Assembly: GCA_041658345.1 (NCBI GenBank)
Contig: JBBAAK010000004.1
Location: forward strand, 1-64,000
Source of the DNA: JBAZYV01 sp041658345
GTDB taxonomy: Bacteria > Patescibacteriota > Gracilibacteria > UBA1369 > 2-02-FULL-48-14
Direction: 5' to 3'
DNA: 64,000 nucleotides
Positions 28,110 through 36,092 of the stretch are shown piece by piece. Under the pieces are notes generated by a model. That model was not told the DNA's origin, did not search any database, and was given only the letters and a program-made list of their open reading frames with translations. Position 1 is the stretch's first letter. Every line of letters begins with the position of its first letter. The translations under genes and the position numbers were made by a program.

Positions 28110-29879
28110 TCACAAGTTTACTATACTTTTAATATTCATTTCTTTTAAAGTTTCAGCCGGAAGTGATGATGGAGCACCTGTCATCCAATCCTTGGCCTTT
28201 GAATCTTTTGGAAAGGCAATTACCTCCCTTATATTTGGCTCATTTCTAAGTAACATAATAATTCGGTCGAGCCCCCAAGCAATACCTCCATGTGGAGGGG
28301 CTCCATAAGAAAATGCCTCAAGAATATGGCCAAAACGTTTTTCTATCTCTTCATCTGTGATGCCAAGTACTTTAAAAATCTTTTCCTGGGTAGCGGGCGA
28401 GTGGATTCTTATAGACCCACCTCCGACTTCGCTACCGTTCATAACAATATCATAAGTTTTGGAAAGTACTTTCTCAGGAGCGCTATCTAGCAAATCAATC
28501 ATATCGTCCTTTGGAGCCGTAAACGGATGATGAGCAGAAACCAATTTTTGATCTTCTTGGCTGTATTCGAAAAGAGGGAAGTCCACAACCCAAAGTAGCG
28601 CAAGTACGTTTGGATCACGCAAATTAAATCTGTTTCCACAAGCCAGCCTCACATTTCCAAGGGCTGTACAGGCAGTAAGGAATTTATCTGCAGTAAAGAA
28701 CACACCGTCGCCGGTTTTTGCCCCAATATCACTTAGGATTTTCTCAAGTTCGCCTTCCTTAAAAAATTTGGCTATTGGCGATTTTAATCCTTCCGCATTC
28801 AAAACCACGTAAGCAAGTCCCTTTGCTCCATAAACTTTAGCAAGCTCAGTTAAATCATCCATTTCCTTGCGACTAAATTCAGTAGCGCCAGGTACAACTA
28901 AAGCCTTAACCACGCCTCCGGTGGACACGGCATCTTTAAATACCTGGAAACCACAGTCTTTTACAGCCTCAGTTACGTCCGCCATTTCCATTCCAAAACG
29001 AATATCCGGCTTATCACTTCCATAAAGATTCATGGCATCGTGCCAAGTAATGCGCGGGAATTTTTGATGCATAAGTTTTCTTTCCGGCACAAGCTCTGTG
29101 AGCAAAATTCTAAGCACATCCTCATTTAAAGAAATAATGTCTTCTTCCGTAACAAAAGACATTTCGAGGTCCATTTGAGTGAATTCAGGTTGCCTGTCCC
29201 CACGGGAATCTTCATCACGGAAACAACGAGCAATTTGAAAATACTTATCCATGCCAGCGACCATAAGCAGTTGTTTTAACTGTTGAGGTGACTGTGGCAA
29301 AACATAAAAAGTTCCCGGATATAGCCTTGCGGGAACAATAAATTCCCTTGAACCTTCCGGCGTGCCCTTCATTAGCATTGGGGTTTCGATTTCCGCAAAA
29401 CCACGTTCATCCATTAAATCCCTAAGACGTTTGATAAATTTGTGTCTAAACAAAATATTATTTTTCATTCTGTCGCGCCTTAGATCCAAATATCTATATT
29501 TTAAACGAATTTCTTCACCGACTTCTTTTTCTTGATCAATCTCAAAAGGCGGGGTCTTCGCCTTATTTAAGACCTCAATTTTACTAACCAGAACCTCAAC
29601 TTCCCCTGTTACTACATTTTTATTGATTTGTCCTTCCGGGCGAAGTCTAACAGTCCCTTCGATTTGTATCACATATTCCGGGCGAATATCTTCTGCCATT
29701 TTATGCCCTTCAGGATTATTTCTTGGATCAAAAACAATTTGCGTAAGACCATACCTATCGCGCAAATCCACAAAAATCAATTCCCCATGATCTCTCCTCC
29801 TATGAACCCAACCGCTTAAATTAACGGTTTCCCCCTCATGAGTTTTTGAAAGTTCACCGCAAGTATGAGTTCTATACAT
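28110..29879 (-). CDS. aspS: Aspartyl-tRNA synthetase
   Basis: This 589-aa class IIb enzyme has an N-terminal OB-fold (WVHRRRDHGELIFVDLRDRYG) and motif 2 FRDEDSRGDRQPEFTQMD (about residue 218). The bacterial GAD insertion lies in the middle, and motif 3 GIAWGLDRIIMLL is near residue 528. The OB-fold has His in the RRDHG position, as in known non-discriminating AspRS enzymes, rather than the Leu of discriminating ones. It may therefore also charge tRNA-Asn, with later amidation by GatCAB (inference). Confidence 0.97.
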   Translation of the reverse strand: MYRTHTCGELSKTHEGETVNLSGWVHRRRDHGELIFVDLRDRYGLTQIVFDPRNNPEGHKMAEDIRPEYVIQIEGTVRLRPEGQINKNVVTGEVEVLVSKIEVLNKAKTPPFEIDQEKEVGEEIRLKYRYLDLRRDRMKNNILFRHKFIKRLRDLMDERGFAEIETPMLMKGTPEGSREFIVPARLYPGTFYVLPQSPQQLKQLLMVAGMDKYFQIARCFRDEDSRGDRQPEFTQMDLEMSFVTEEDIISLNEDVLRILLTELVPERKLMHQKFPRITWHDAMNLYGSDKPDIRFGMEMADVTEAVKDCGFQVFKDAVSTGGVVKALVVPGATEFSRKEMDDLTELAKVYGAKGLAYVVLNAEGLKSPIAKFFKEGELEKILSDIGAKTGDGVFFTADKFLTACTALGNVRLACGNRFNLRDPNVLALLWVVDFPLFEYSQEDQKLVSAHHPFTAPKDDMIDLLDSAPEKVLSKTYDIVMNGSEVGGGSIRIHSPATQEKIFKVLGITDEEIEKRFGHILEAFSYGAPPHGGIAWGLDRIIMLLRNEPNIREVIAFPKDSKAKDWMTGAPSSLPAETLKEMNIKSIVNL

Positions 29880-29920
29880 AAAATTGTTTTTAAAGCGTGG
29901 CCATTCTAAATGGCATAGAG

Positions 29921-32900
29921 CTAAGCATCAAGTAGCTTTTTAAGGTCTTCTTTTAGAATTGCATCCACATTTACGGGGAAGGGCACTTTTATTCGTTTCA
30001 AAGTGCTAATAGTCGGGATATGGATTTCTACCAAAGTTTCACCCGGATGCATTTCTAATAGCACTTTGAGTTTTTGTAAAATATCCGCAGATGCATCTTG
30101 AGGCAGATTTATAACATATGGGCCAAAATTCTCGGGAACACTAAGGTTCTCTGCAGGAGCTAAGCCTTCTGCAACATTTTCCGCCACAAGCTCTTCAACT
30201 TCTTCTTTTCTAAGAGATGGGACTCCAATAACATGTTCACTGGCATCAAAAAGATTCTTTTCTTTTGCAGACTCAATCATATTTTCGAGCGACAGTATGC
30301 GTACACTATCTGTAATGATTTGGAATTCTCCGCCTCGCTTATCCAGCCTGCCTTCCATGGAAAAAACCTTATCTTCTTCAAGCAAAGCCCCATACGAATC
30401 ATAGGCCTTGGGGAAAAGCACAAAGGGTACACGTGCCGTTGTATCTTCAATCTCGCCAAGCACCATATATTTACCGGATTTCGTAAGCACTTTCCTTAAA
30501 TGTGCAATTAGTCCGGTAACTTTTATTTTCTTATCATTATCTTTTTCGCTCAAATGCCCTATAAGCTTCCCTTTGCCCTGAATATAGGTTTTAAGCCCTT
30601 GTAGTGGATGGCCACTAATATAAAGCCCAAGATATTCCTTTTCCCATTTAAACATTTGGCTTCCTTTTGCAGGAATAGCAGGTTTAAGCTTTAATTCACT
30701 GGCACCGGTGCTACCCTCGGCCATCATGCCAAAAATATCAGTTTGCCCTTCACGCAAAGAAGCTTGAAGATTTTTTGCATACAAAGCCATTTCATCGTAG
30801 TTCATTGCAATTTGAGCTCTTTCTCCAAGTGAATCCATTGCTCCGGAAAACGCCAGGCACTCAATAGTTTTCTTGTTGAATATTTTTGCATTCGTTCGCG
30901 TGGCAAAATCTTCCAGACTTTTAAATTCTCCATCTTTGCGGGCATCCAAAATGGCTCGTACGGGCCCTTCACCAATACCTTTTACAGCCATAAGTCCAAA
31001 GCGAATTGTCTTATCATCCACAACCGTAAAATGTGAGCGTGATTCATTTATGCTGGGTGGTAAAACGGATATATTCATATCACGACATTCCGAAATCTCA
31101 ACCACAATGCGGTCGGTATTATCCGCGTCGGAAGTGAGAAGAGCAGCCATAAATTCCGCAGGATAGTGAGCCTTTAAATAAGCTGTTTGGTAGGCAATAA
31201 GGGCATAGCAAGCCGCATGTGATTTATTAAATCCATACCCGGCAAAAGGCTCTATAACCTCATCAAAGATTTTTTTTGCAAGCTTTTCATTTTGCCCTTC
31301 CTTAACCGCACTGCTAATAAATTTCTCCCTCTGGGCCACCAGCTCGGAGGCAATTTTCTTTCCAATTGCACGTCTTAGCAGATCCGCCTCTCCAAGGGTA
31401 AAGCCTGCAAAACGTTTTGCTATTTCCAGAATTTGTTCCTGATAAATGGCAATCCCATAAGTTTCTTTTAAAACCTCTTTAAGACAGTCATGCAGATATA
31501 CAACTTTTTTCTTGCCGTGCTTGCCATCAATATATGTGGAAATAAACTGCATAGGGCCGGGCCTATAAAGTGAAACCATTGCCACAATGTCTCCAAATTC
31601 CGTAGGCTTTAATTCCTTTAAATAGCGCTTCATACCCCCGGACTCAAGTTGGAATACGCCGGTTGTTTCACCTCTTTGTAGAAGTTCATAAGCTTTTTTA
31701 TCATCCAGAGGGAGATGATTTAGATCTATACTTATGTCACTATGAGTGCGCTTCAAAATACCTAAAGTGGTTTCCAAAATGGAAAGATTTTTAAGCCCCA
31801 AAAAATCCATTTTAAGCAAGCCAAGTTCTTCACAAGGCTTCATGGAATACTGCGTAACAACGCCCTCTGTATCTCCGGCAGCATACTGAAGCGCGGTATG
31901 ATCGGTGAGTGGATCGCGTGAAATTATTACGGCACAGGCATGAGTCCCAACCTGGCGAATTGTTCCCTCCAGCCTAACTGCTGTATCTAAAATTTCTTTT
32001 GCCTCGGGACTCTCTTTATAGAGCTTGGAAAATTCAGGATCATCTTTTAAAGATTCAGAAAGGGGAGCATATTTCCCCAAAATTGATGCAGGCACAGTTT
32101 TCGCAACCTTATCCACGTCCGCATATGGGTAGCCCAGTGCTCGTCCGGCGTCTCGGATGGCAGCCTTTGGAGCAAGAGTCCCAAAAGTGATTATTTGCGC
32201 CACATGATCTTCTCCATATTTTTTAGTAACATAAGACAAGACCTCATCCCTCTTGTTGTCCGCAAAATCAATATCTATATCAGGCATAGAGATACGTTCC
32301 GGATTTAAAAACCTCTCAAAAAGTAGCCCGTGTACAAGCGGATCCAATTCTGTAATTTTAAGACAGTAAGCGATTATTGACCCTGCCGCACTCCCACGCC
32401 CCGGCCCAACAACTATTCCATGCTCTTTTGCATATTTCACAAAATCATGAACAATCAAAAAATAACTATCAAAACCCATCTTGTGTATAGTCTCTAATTC
32501 AAAAACTAGCCTGGCGCGCGCTTCCTCCGAAGGCTCTTTGCCGTACCTTTCTTCAAAACCGGTAAGACACAAATCTTTTAAATATTCTTCGGGTGATTTC
32601 TCCCCTGTATCAAAATAAGGAATCAAATATTCACCAAATTTAATATCCACATTGCACATTTCTGCGATTTTGAGCGTATTTTCACAGGCTTCGGGACAAA
32701 ACCTAAAGGCCTCTTCCATATCTTCCGGACTTCGCATGGAATAATTCCCGGTATATTTAAATCTATGTTCATCTTTAACAGTCTTCTGAGTTTGTACGCA
32801 AACCAGCACGTCATGGGCATCTGCATCTTCCGGCTTTGCATAATGACAATCGTTTGTAACCACAAGAGAAGCGCCGGTTTCTTTTGAAAGCTCAAGCAAC

Positions 32901-33460
32901 TTACTATTCACAATACTCCAGTTCGCAATCTCAGGATGGTGCTGTAGCTCTAAAAAGAAATATTCTTTACCAAAAACCTCCTGATAGAAAGAAATGAGTT
33001 CTCGGGCACGAGCCAAATCATTTTCCAAAATGGCTTTTGGAATTGTGCCACTTAAACTCCCCGACAAACAAATCAAACCACTGGCGTACTTTTTAAGCAC
33101 TTCGTCATCAACTCGAGGTTTGTAATAGAACCCTTCAAGCGCGGCAATCGAACATAATTTTAAAAGATTATGATAGCCCTCGTTATTACGCGCCAACAAA
33201 ACAAGCGAAGAATAGCGATTTTCCGGAGTCTTATTCGTCCGACCAAGAGGCGCCACAAACACTTCCACACCCAAAATAGGCTTGATGCCGGAGGCCTTTG
33301 CGTATTTATAAAACTCAATTAACCCATAACTAACCCCACTATCCGTAATTGCCACAGCAGGTGAGCCCTGTGCCTTTGCAATCTCAATATATTCCTTTGG
33401 CTTGGCTAGACCCGTTAAAATACTGTAGTGGGTGTGATTGTGGAGATGTACAAAACTCAT
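29921..33460 (-). CDS. dnaE: DNA polymerase III alpha subunit
   Basis: This 1,179-aa replicative polymerase has the N-terminal PHP domain (FVHLHNHTHYSILTG). The palm carries PDIDIDFADNKRDE (about residue 392). The fingers carry the PYADVDKVAK and LYRPGPMQF regions. A helix-hairpin-helix segment and a C-terminal OB-fold (KIKVTGLIAHLRKVLTKSG) follow. In the PHP domain some expected metal ligands are changed: TDSG instead of TDHG, and LSGSLSG instead of LSGCLSG. Intrinsic proofreading may thus be impaired. Its start overlaps the stop of the small upstream gene by four bases. Confidence 0.97.
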   Translation of the reverse strand: MSFVHLHNHTHYSILTGLAKPKEYIEIAKAQGSPAVAITDSGVSYGLIEFYKYAKASGIKPILGVEVFVAPLGRTNKTPENRYSSLVLLARNNEGYHNLLKLCSIAALEGFYYKPRVDDEVLKKYASGLICLSGSLSGTIPKAILENDLARARELISFYQEVFGKEYFFLELQHHPEIANWSIVNSKLLELSKETGASLVVTNDCHYAKPEDADAHDVLVCVQTQKTVKDEHRFKYTGNYSMRSPEDMEEAFRFCPEACENTLKIAEMCNVDIKFGEYLIPYFDTGEKSPEEYLKDLCLTGFEERYGKEPSEEARARLVFELETIHKMGFDSYFLIVHDFVKYAKEHGIVVGPGRGSAAGSIIAYCLKITELDPLVHGLLFERFLNPERISMPDIDIDFADNKRDEVLSYVTKKYGEDHVAQIITFGTLAPKAAIRDAGRALGYPYADVDKVAKTVPASILGKYAPLSESLKDDPEFSKLYKESPEAKEILDTAVRLEGTIRQVGTHACAVIISRDPLTDHTALQYAAGDTEGVVTQYSMKPCEELGLLKMDFLGLKNLSILETTLGILKRTHSDISIDLNHLPLDDKKAYELLQRGETTGVFQLESGGMKRYLKELKPTEFGDIVAMVSLYRPGPMQFISTYIDGKHGKKKVVYLHDCLKEVLKETYGIAIYQEQILEIAKRFAGFTLGEADLLRRAIGKKIASELVAQREKFISSAVKEGQNEKLAKKIFDEVIEPFAGYGFNKSHAACYALIAYQTAYLKAHYPAEFMAALLTSDADNTDRIVVEISECRDMNISVLPPSINESRSHFTVVDDKTIRFGLMAVKGIGEGPVRAILDARKDGEFKSLEDFATRTNAKIFNKKTIECLAFSGAMDSLGERAQIAMNYDEMALYAKNLQASLREGQTDIFGMMAEGSTGASELKLKPAIPAKGSQMFKWEKEYLGLYISGHPLQGLKTYIQGKGKLIGHLSEKDNDKKIKVTGLIAHLRKVLTKSGKYMVLGEIEDTTARVPFVLFPKAYDSYGALLEEDKVFSMEGRLDKRGGEFQIITDSVRILSLENMIESAKEKNLFDASEHVIGVPSLRKEEVEELVAENVAEGLAPAENLSVPENFGPYVINLPQDASADILQKLKVLLEMHPGETLVEIHIPTISTLKRIKVPFPVNVDAILKEDLKKLLDA

Positions 33461-33753
33461 TTTGGCGATTGCAAATTATTTTCTATCCAAAATTGAAGAG
33501 CCCTCGCTACATCGGAAAAAAATGGGATTTCACCAAGGATTTGTTGCAAAACAAAACTCATAATTGCAAGAAAGATTGCCGTTCCGAGCACAAAACCAAG
33601 CCCTTGGAATGTTCCGGCTAAAAAATTCCTCCACATAATCTGTACGGGATTGGAAAGATAGAGGATGTATTTTTTAAAATCAGCTTCCTTTCCTATGTTA
33701 AAATCAACATTAGCAATCCGAACTGGATCTTTCTTCTTGTTAGAAGGAGTCAT
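33457..33753 (-). CDS. Small membrane protein, DUF5665-like
   Basis: The 98-aa protein has a charged N-terminus (MTPSNKKKDPVRIANVDF), then YLSNPVQIMWRNFLAGTFQG and a long hydrophobic segment (LGFVLGTAIFLAIMSFVLQQ) plus an amphipathic tail. The layout resembles DUF5665 proteins; the role is unknown. The frame is open 41 codons further upstream, but that part is the translated tRNA-Leu gene, so the ATG at 33751-33753 is the true start. Four bases overlap dnaE, so the pair is probably translationally coupled. Confidence 0.75.
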   Translation of the reverse strand: MTPSNKKKDPVRIANVDFNIGKEADFKKYILYLSNPVQIMWRNFLAGTFQGLGFVLGTAIFLAIMSFVLQQILGEIPFFSDVARALQFWIENNLQSPK

Positions 33754-33797
33754 AATAGAATTGGTGAGGATTTTATCGCATAAGCGACACTTGCTTC

Positions 33798-33882
33798 TGG
33801 TGCTCGGGGAGAGACTCGAACTCTCAAACCTTGCGGTACTGGTTCCTAAGACCAGCGCGTCTACCAATTTCGCCACCCGAGC
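33798..33882 (-). tRNA. tRNA-Leu (TAG)
   Basis: This is a class II tRNA on the minus strand with acceptor GCTCGGG/CCCGAGC, anticodon stem CTGGT/ACCAG, loop CTTAGGA giving TAG, a long variable arm and encoded CCA (33798-33800). The bulged-A hairpin seen after the other tRNAs is absent; only a short TCGC/GCGA hairpin is nearby. Confidence 0.95.
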
Positions 33883-33924
33883 GTACAGGGATTGTAACCA
33901 AACATTAAGCCACTTGGCAAGGCC

Positions 33925-33953
33925 TTGACAATACTAGTTAAAAGACGTAAAGT
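33925..33953 (+). promoter_or_regulatory. Possible upstream promoter
   Basis: TTGACA (33925-33930), 17 bp, then TAAAGT (33948-33953). It could be a second promoter for the sigma-4/HARE gene at 34066, with a leader of about 105 bases. Confidence 0.4.
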
Positions 33954-33999
33954 GCACTCCTAACTATGACAGTTGACTAAATGAACGATAAATTTTCTA

Positions 34000-34028
34000 T
34001 TGACGCTTGGGGGAAGCTTCAATATCTT
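34000..34028 (+). promoter_or_regulatory. Promoter of the 34066 gene
   Basis: TTGACG (34000-34005), 17 bp, TATCTT (34023-34028), predicting a start near 34035. It lies within the open frame upstream of the chosen ATG and so supports that later ATG. Confidence 0.55.
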
Positions 34029-34065
34029 AATTGCACACCTGAAAGTTTTAACAAATTCACTCACT

Positions 34066-35145
34066 ATGAGCACCTTACTTAAAACGAACATGCCTATCCT
34101 TAAACTGAATTTGACCGAGATAATTGAAGATATCTTTATGGTATTAACGGATAAAGAACGTCAAGTTGTTGTACAACGTTTCTCATTGGATAACAAGGAA
34201 CGCAGAACACTAGAAAGTATAGGACGAACCTTCAACGTAACCCGTGAACGCGTTAGACAAATTGAAAAAATAGCACTTGGGAAGCTCCGCAGAACAGTTA
34301 ACTCAAGCAAACTTCGCTATATTCACGAGGTTGCAGAAGCGATTTTAAAAGAGAATGGAGGGCTCCTTCTTGAAGACGATTTAGCCAGAAAAATTCTTGC
34401 GCTAATAGAAAAAACCATGGATGTGGATACAAATATAGTTAAACTTTCCATGGCGATTTGCCCGGCAATAAATTCTATAGAGAAAAACAACATGTACAGA
34501 TTGGCTTGGCATCTTATGGTGATAGAGCCAAGCCTGATCCAAGACGTGCTTGAAACTGCAATTGAAGCACTTAAAAACAACAAGGACGTACTTACCGGAG
34601 AAGAGATAGCAAAGGCAATGTCAAAGACTAAATCTTTACAAGGTTCAAACCTGTCTGAAGCATTTTTGCTGGCCACTTTGGATATAGATGAAAGAATCAA
34701 AAAAACAGAAGATGGCTACGGACTTATAGTTTGGAGGCATATAAATCCAAAAAGCATTCGTGACAAAGCCTTGATAGTACTTCGCCACGAGGAAAAACCT
34801 CTTCACTTTGTGGATATTGCAAAAAAAATCACCGAAAATCATTTTGATGTAAAACATGTTACGGTTCAGGCTGTACACAACGAACTTATTCGTTATTCAC
34901 AATTTGTACTTGTTGGTCGCGGTTTATATGCACTCAAAGAATGGGGCTATGAAGATGGAACCGTTACGGACATTATTGAATCTTTATTGAAACGTAAGAG
35001 CCCGATGAGCAAACAAGACATAATAAAAGGTGTACTAAAACAAAGACGTGTTAAAAAAGGAACAATTTCTTTGAACCTTCAAAAGAACCCTCAGTTCGTT
35101 CGTGTTGGACGTGCTGTTTATGGGCTCGATGTGTCTAAGAAATAG
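34066..35145 (+). CDS. Sigma-region-4 / HARE-HTH regulator, second paralog
   Basis: The 359-aa protein has the same architecture as the gene at 19700. Region 4 (LTDKERQVVVQRFSLDNKER, then LESIGRTFNVTRERVRQIE) is at about residues 28-85. A helical middle (about 90-215) is more divergent. The HARE-like winged helix (EEKPLHFVDIAKKITE, VHNELIRYSQFVLVGRGLYAL) follows, and a final winged helix (SKQDIIKGVLKQRRVKKGTI) ends the protein. Sigma regions 2 and 3 are absent. The ATG at 34066 was chosen because the upstream part overlaps the promoter. The HIT gene follows after 18 bases and may be co-transcribed. Confidence 0.8.
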   Translation: MSTLLKTNMPILKLNLTEIIEDIFMVLTDKERQVVVQRFSLDNKERRTLESIGRTFNVTRERVRQIEKIALGKLRRTVNSSKLRYIHEVAEAILKENGGLLLEDDLARKILALIEKTMDVDTNIVKLSMAICPAINSIEKNNMYRLAWHLMVIEPSLIQDVLETAIEALKNNKDVLTGEEIAKAMSKTKSLQGSNLSEAFLLATLDIDERIKKTEDGYGLIVWRHINPKSIRDKALIVLRHEEKPLHFVDIAKKITENHFDVKHVTVQAVHNELIRYSQFVLVGRGLYALKEWGYEDGTVTDIIESLLKRKSPMSKQDIIKGVLKQRRVKKGTISLNLQKNPQFVRVGRAVYGLDVSKK

Positions 35146-35163
35146 TTCTTAATCCTCCTCGCC

Positions 35164-35493
35164 ATGTCTCAAACAGAAAAGACTCTCTTCCAAAAGATAA
35201 TGGATAGGGAGCTCCCGGCTGAATTCGTCTTTGAAGATGAACTCTGTTTTGCAATAAAAGACCTCTACCCAAAAGCACCGGTACATCTTTTGGTGATCCC
35301 AAGGAAACCCATCAAATCATTAGATGACGTTACGGAGGAAGATTCAAATCTTATGAATCATTTATTACTTGTTGCCCGCAATTTAGCCAAAGAATATAAA
35401 TGCCAAGGCTACAGACTGCAAATAAATGTTGGGGAAAAAGGCGGACAAGTGATTTTTCACTTACACATCCACATGATGGGCTGGCCGGATTAA
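35164..35493 (+). CDS. HIT family nucleotide hydrolase/transferase
   Basis: This 109-aa histidine-triad protein has the active-site motif HLHIHMMG near the C-terminus. The strand VHLLVIPRKPIKSLDDV and the opening TLFQKIMDRELPAEFVFED are typical of HinT-like proteins, which hydrolyse AMP-lysine-type phosphoramidates. It ends three bases before the convergent orphan gene. Confidence 0.93.
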   Translation: MSQTEKTLFQKIMDRELPAEFVFEDELCFAIKDLYPKAPVHLLVIPRKPIKSLDDVTEEDSNLMNHLLLVARNLAKEYKCQGYRLQINVGEKGGQVIFHLHIHMMGWPD

Positions 35494-35496
35494 GCT

Positions 35497-35991
35497 CTAA
35501 GCAAATTTGTGTACAACTCTAAGCCAAATTTCTCGCAAAATCTCATAGCTAGCTTGCGCAACTATTTCCAGTTGGCGAACCACTGAGCGCAAATTGGCGA
35601 TTGCAATGCTTAGCGGATGATACTCACCTTTTCTGCTATATTTACTAACATCTTTTTCTAAAAAAATCTTCTTTTTAAGTAGAATTTCTTTTATCTGTCT
35701 CCTCATCTCCGGTTCTTTTGGCGCATTTTTAAGTAGCCGTTCCCTAAGCAAAGTTCTGTCTTCCTCCGCTATAACTTTAGGGCTACGATCGTCTTTTTGT
35801 TGAGTAGTAGCTTTTTTGCCGGAATCACTCTTTTTTTCAGAAACATTCCCGGCGATTTCGCTCACTTTTCCTTCTATAAGTTCCGTGCCAAGTCCAAAAG
35901 AATCATCATTTCTGCTTTCTGGCAAAACTTGAGAAGATTCTTGCAAATTTTCATCTGGTTCTTGGCGTTTTTGTGTATGTTGATTGCCCAT
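35497..35991 (-). CDS. Hypothetical charged protein, 164 aa
   Basis: This protein is unrecognised. The N-terminal half is polar and low-complexity (Gln, Glu, Ser, Lys rich), probably disordered. The C-terminal half is helical and basic (MRRQIKEILLKKKIFLEKDV, IANLRSVVRQLEIVAQASYE). There is no signal or membrane segment. The ATG at 35989-35991 was preferred over the GTG three codons upstream because the strong promoter puts the transcript start about five bases before it. Function is unknown. Confidence 0.6.
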   Translation of the reverse strand: MGNQHTQKRQEPDENLQESSQVLPESRNDDSFGLGTELIEGKVSEIAGNVSEKKSDSGKKATTQQKDDRSPKVIAEEDRTLLRERLLKNAPKEPEMRRQIKEILLKKKIFLEKDVSKYSRKGEYHPLSIAIANLRSVVRQLEIVAQASYEILREIWLRVVHKFA

Positions 35992-36003
35992 AAAACTCAC
36001 ACC

Positions 36004-36032
36004 ATTATACTCTTAACCTGTAGACGGGTCAA
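36004..36032 (-). promoter_or_regulatory. Strong promoter of the 35991 gene
   Basis: On the minus strand TTGACC (36027-36032), 17 bp, perfect TATAAT (36004-36009). The leader would be about five bases. Confidence 0.75.
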
Positions 36033-36057
36033 TCAGCGCCTAGCAACAACCATTTTC

Positions 36058-36086
36058 TTGTCACTAATCCTTCATTATGATTATCT
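36058..36086 (+). promoter_or_regulatory. Promoter of valS, predicted leaderless
   Basis: TTGTCA (36058-36063), 17 bp, TTATCT (36081-36086). The valS ATG begins exactly seven bases after the -10, so transcription would start at or next to the A of the ATG. Confidence 0.5.
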
Positions 36087-36092
36087 ATACCC

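Noticed and set aside
33754..33876. N-terminal extension of the small DUF5665-like gene
   Set aside because: The extra 41 codons cover the tRNA-Leu gene (MAKLVDALVLGTSTARFES artefact); the start was moved to 33753.
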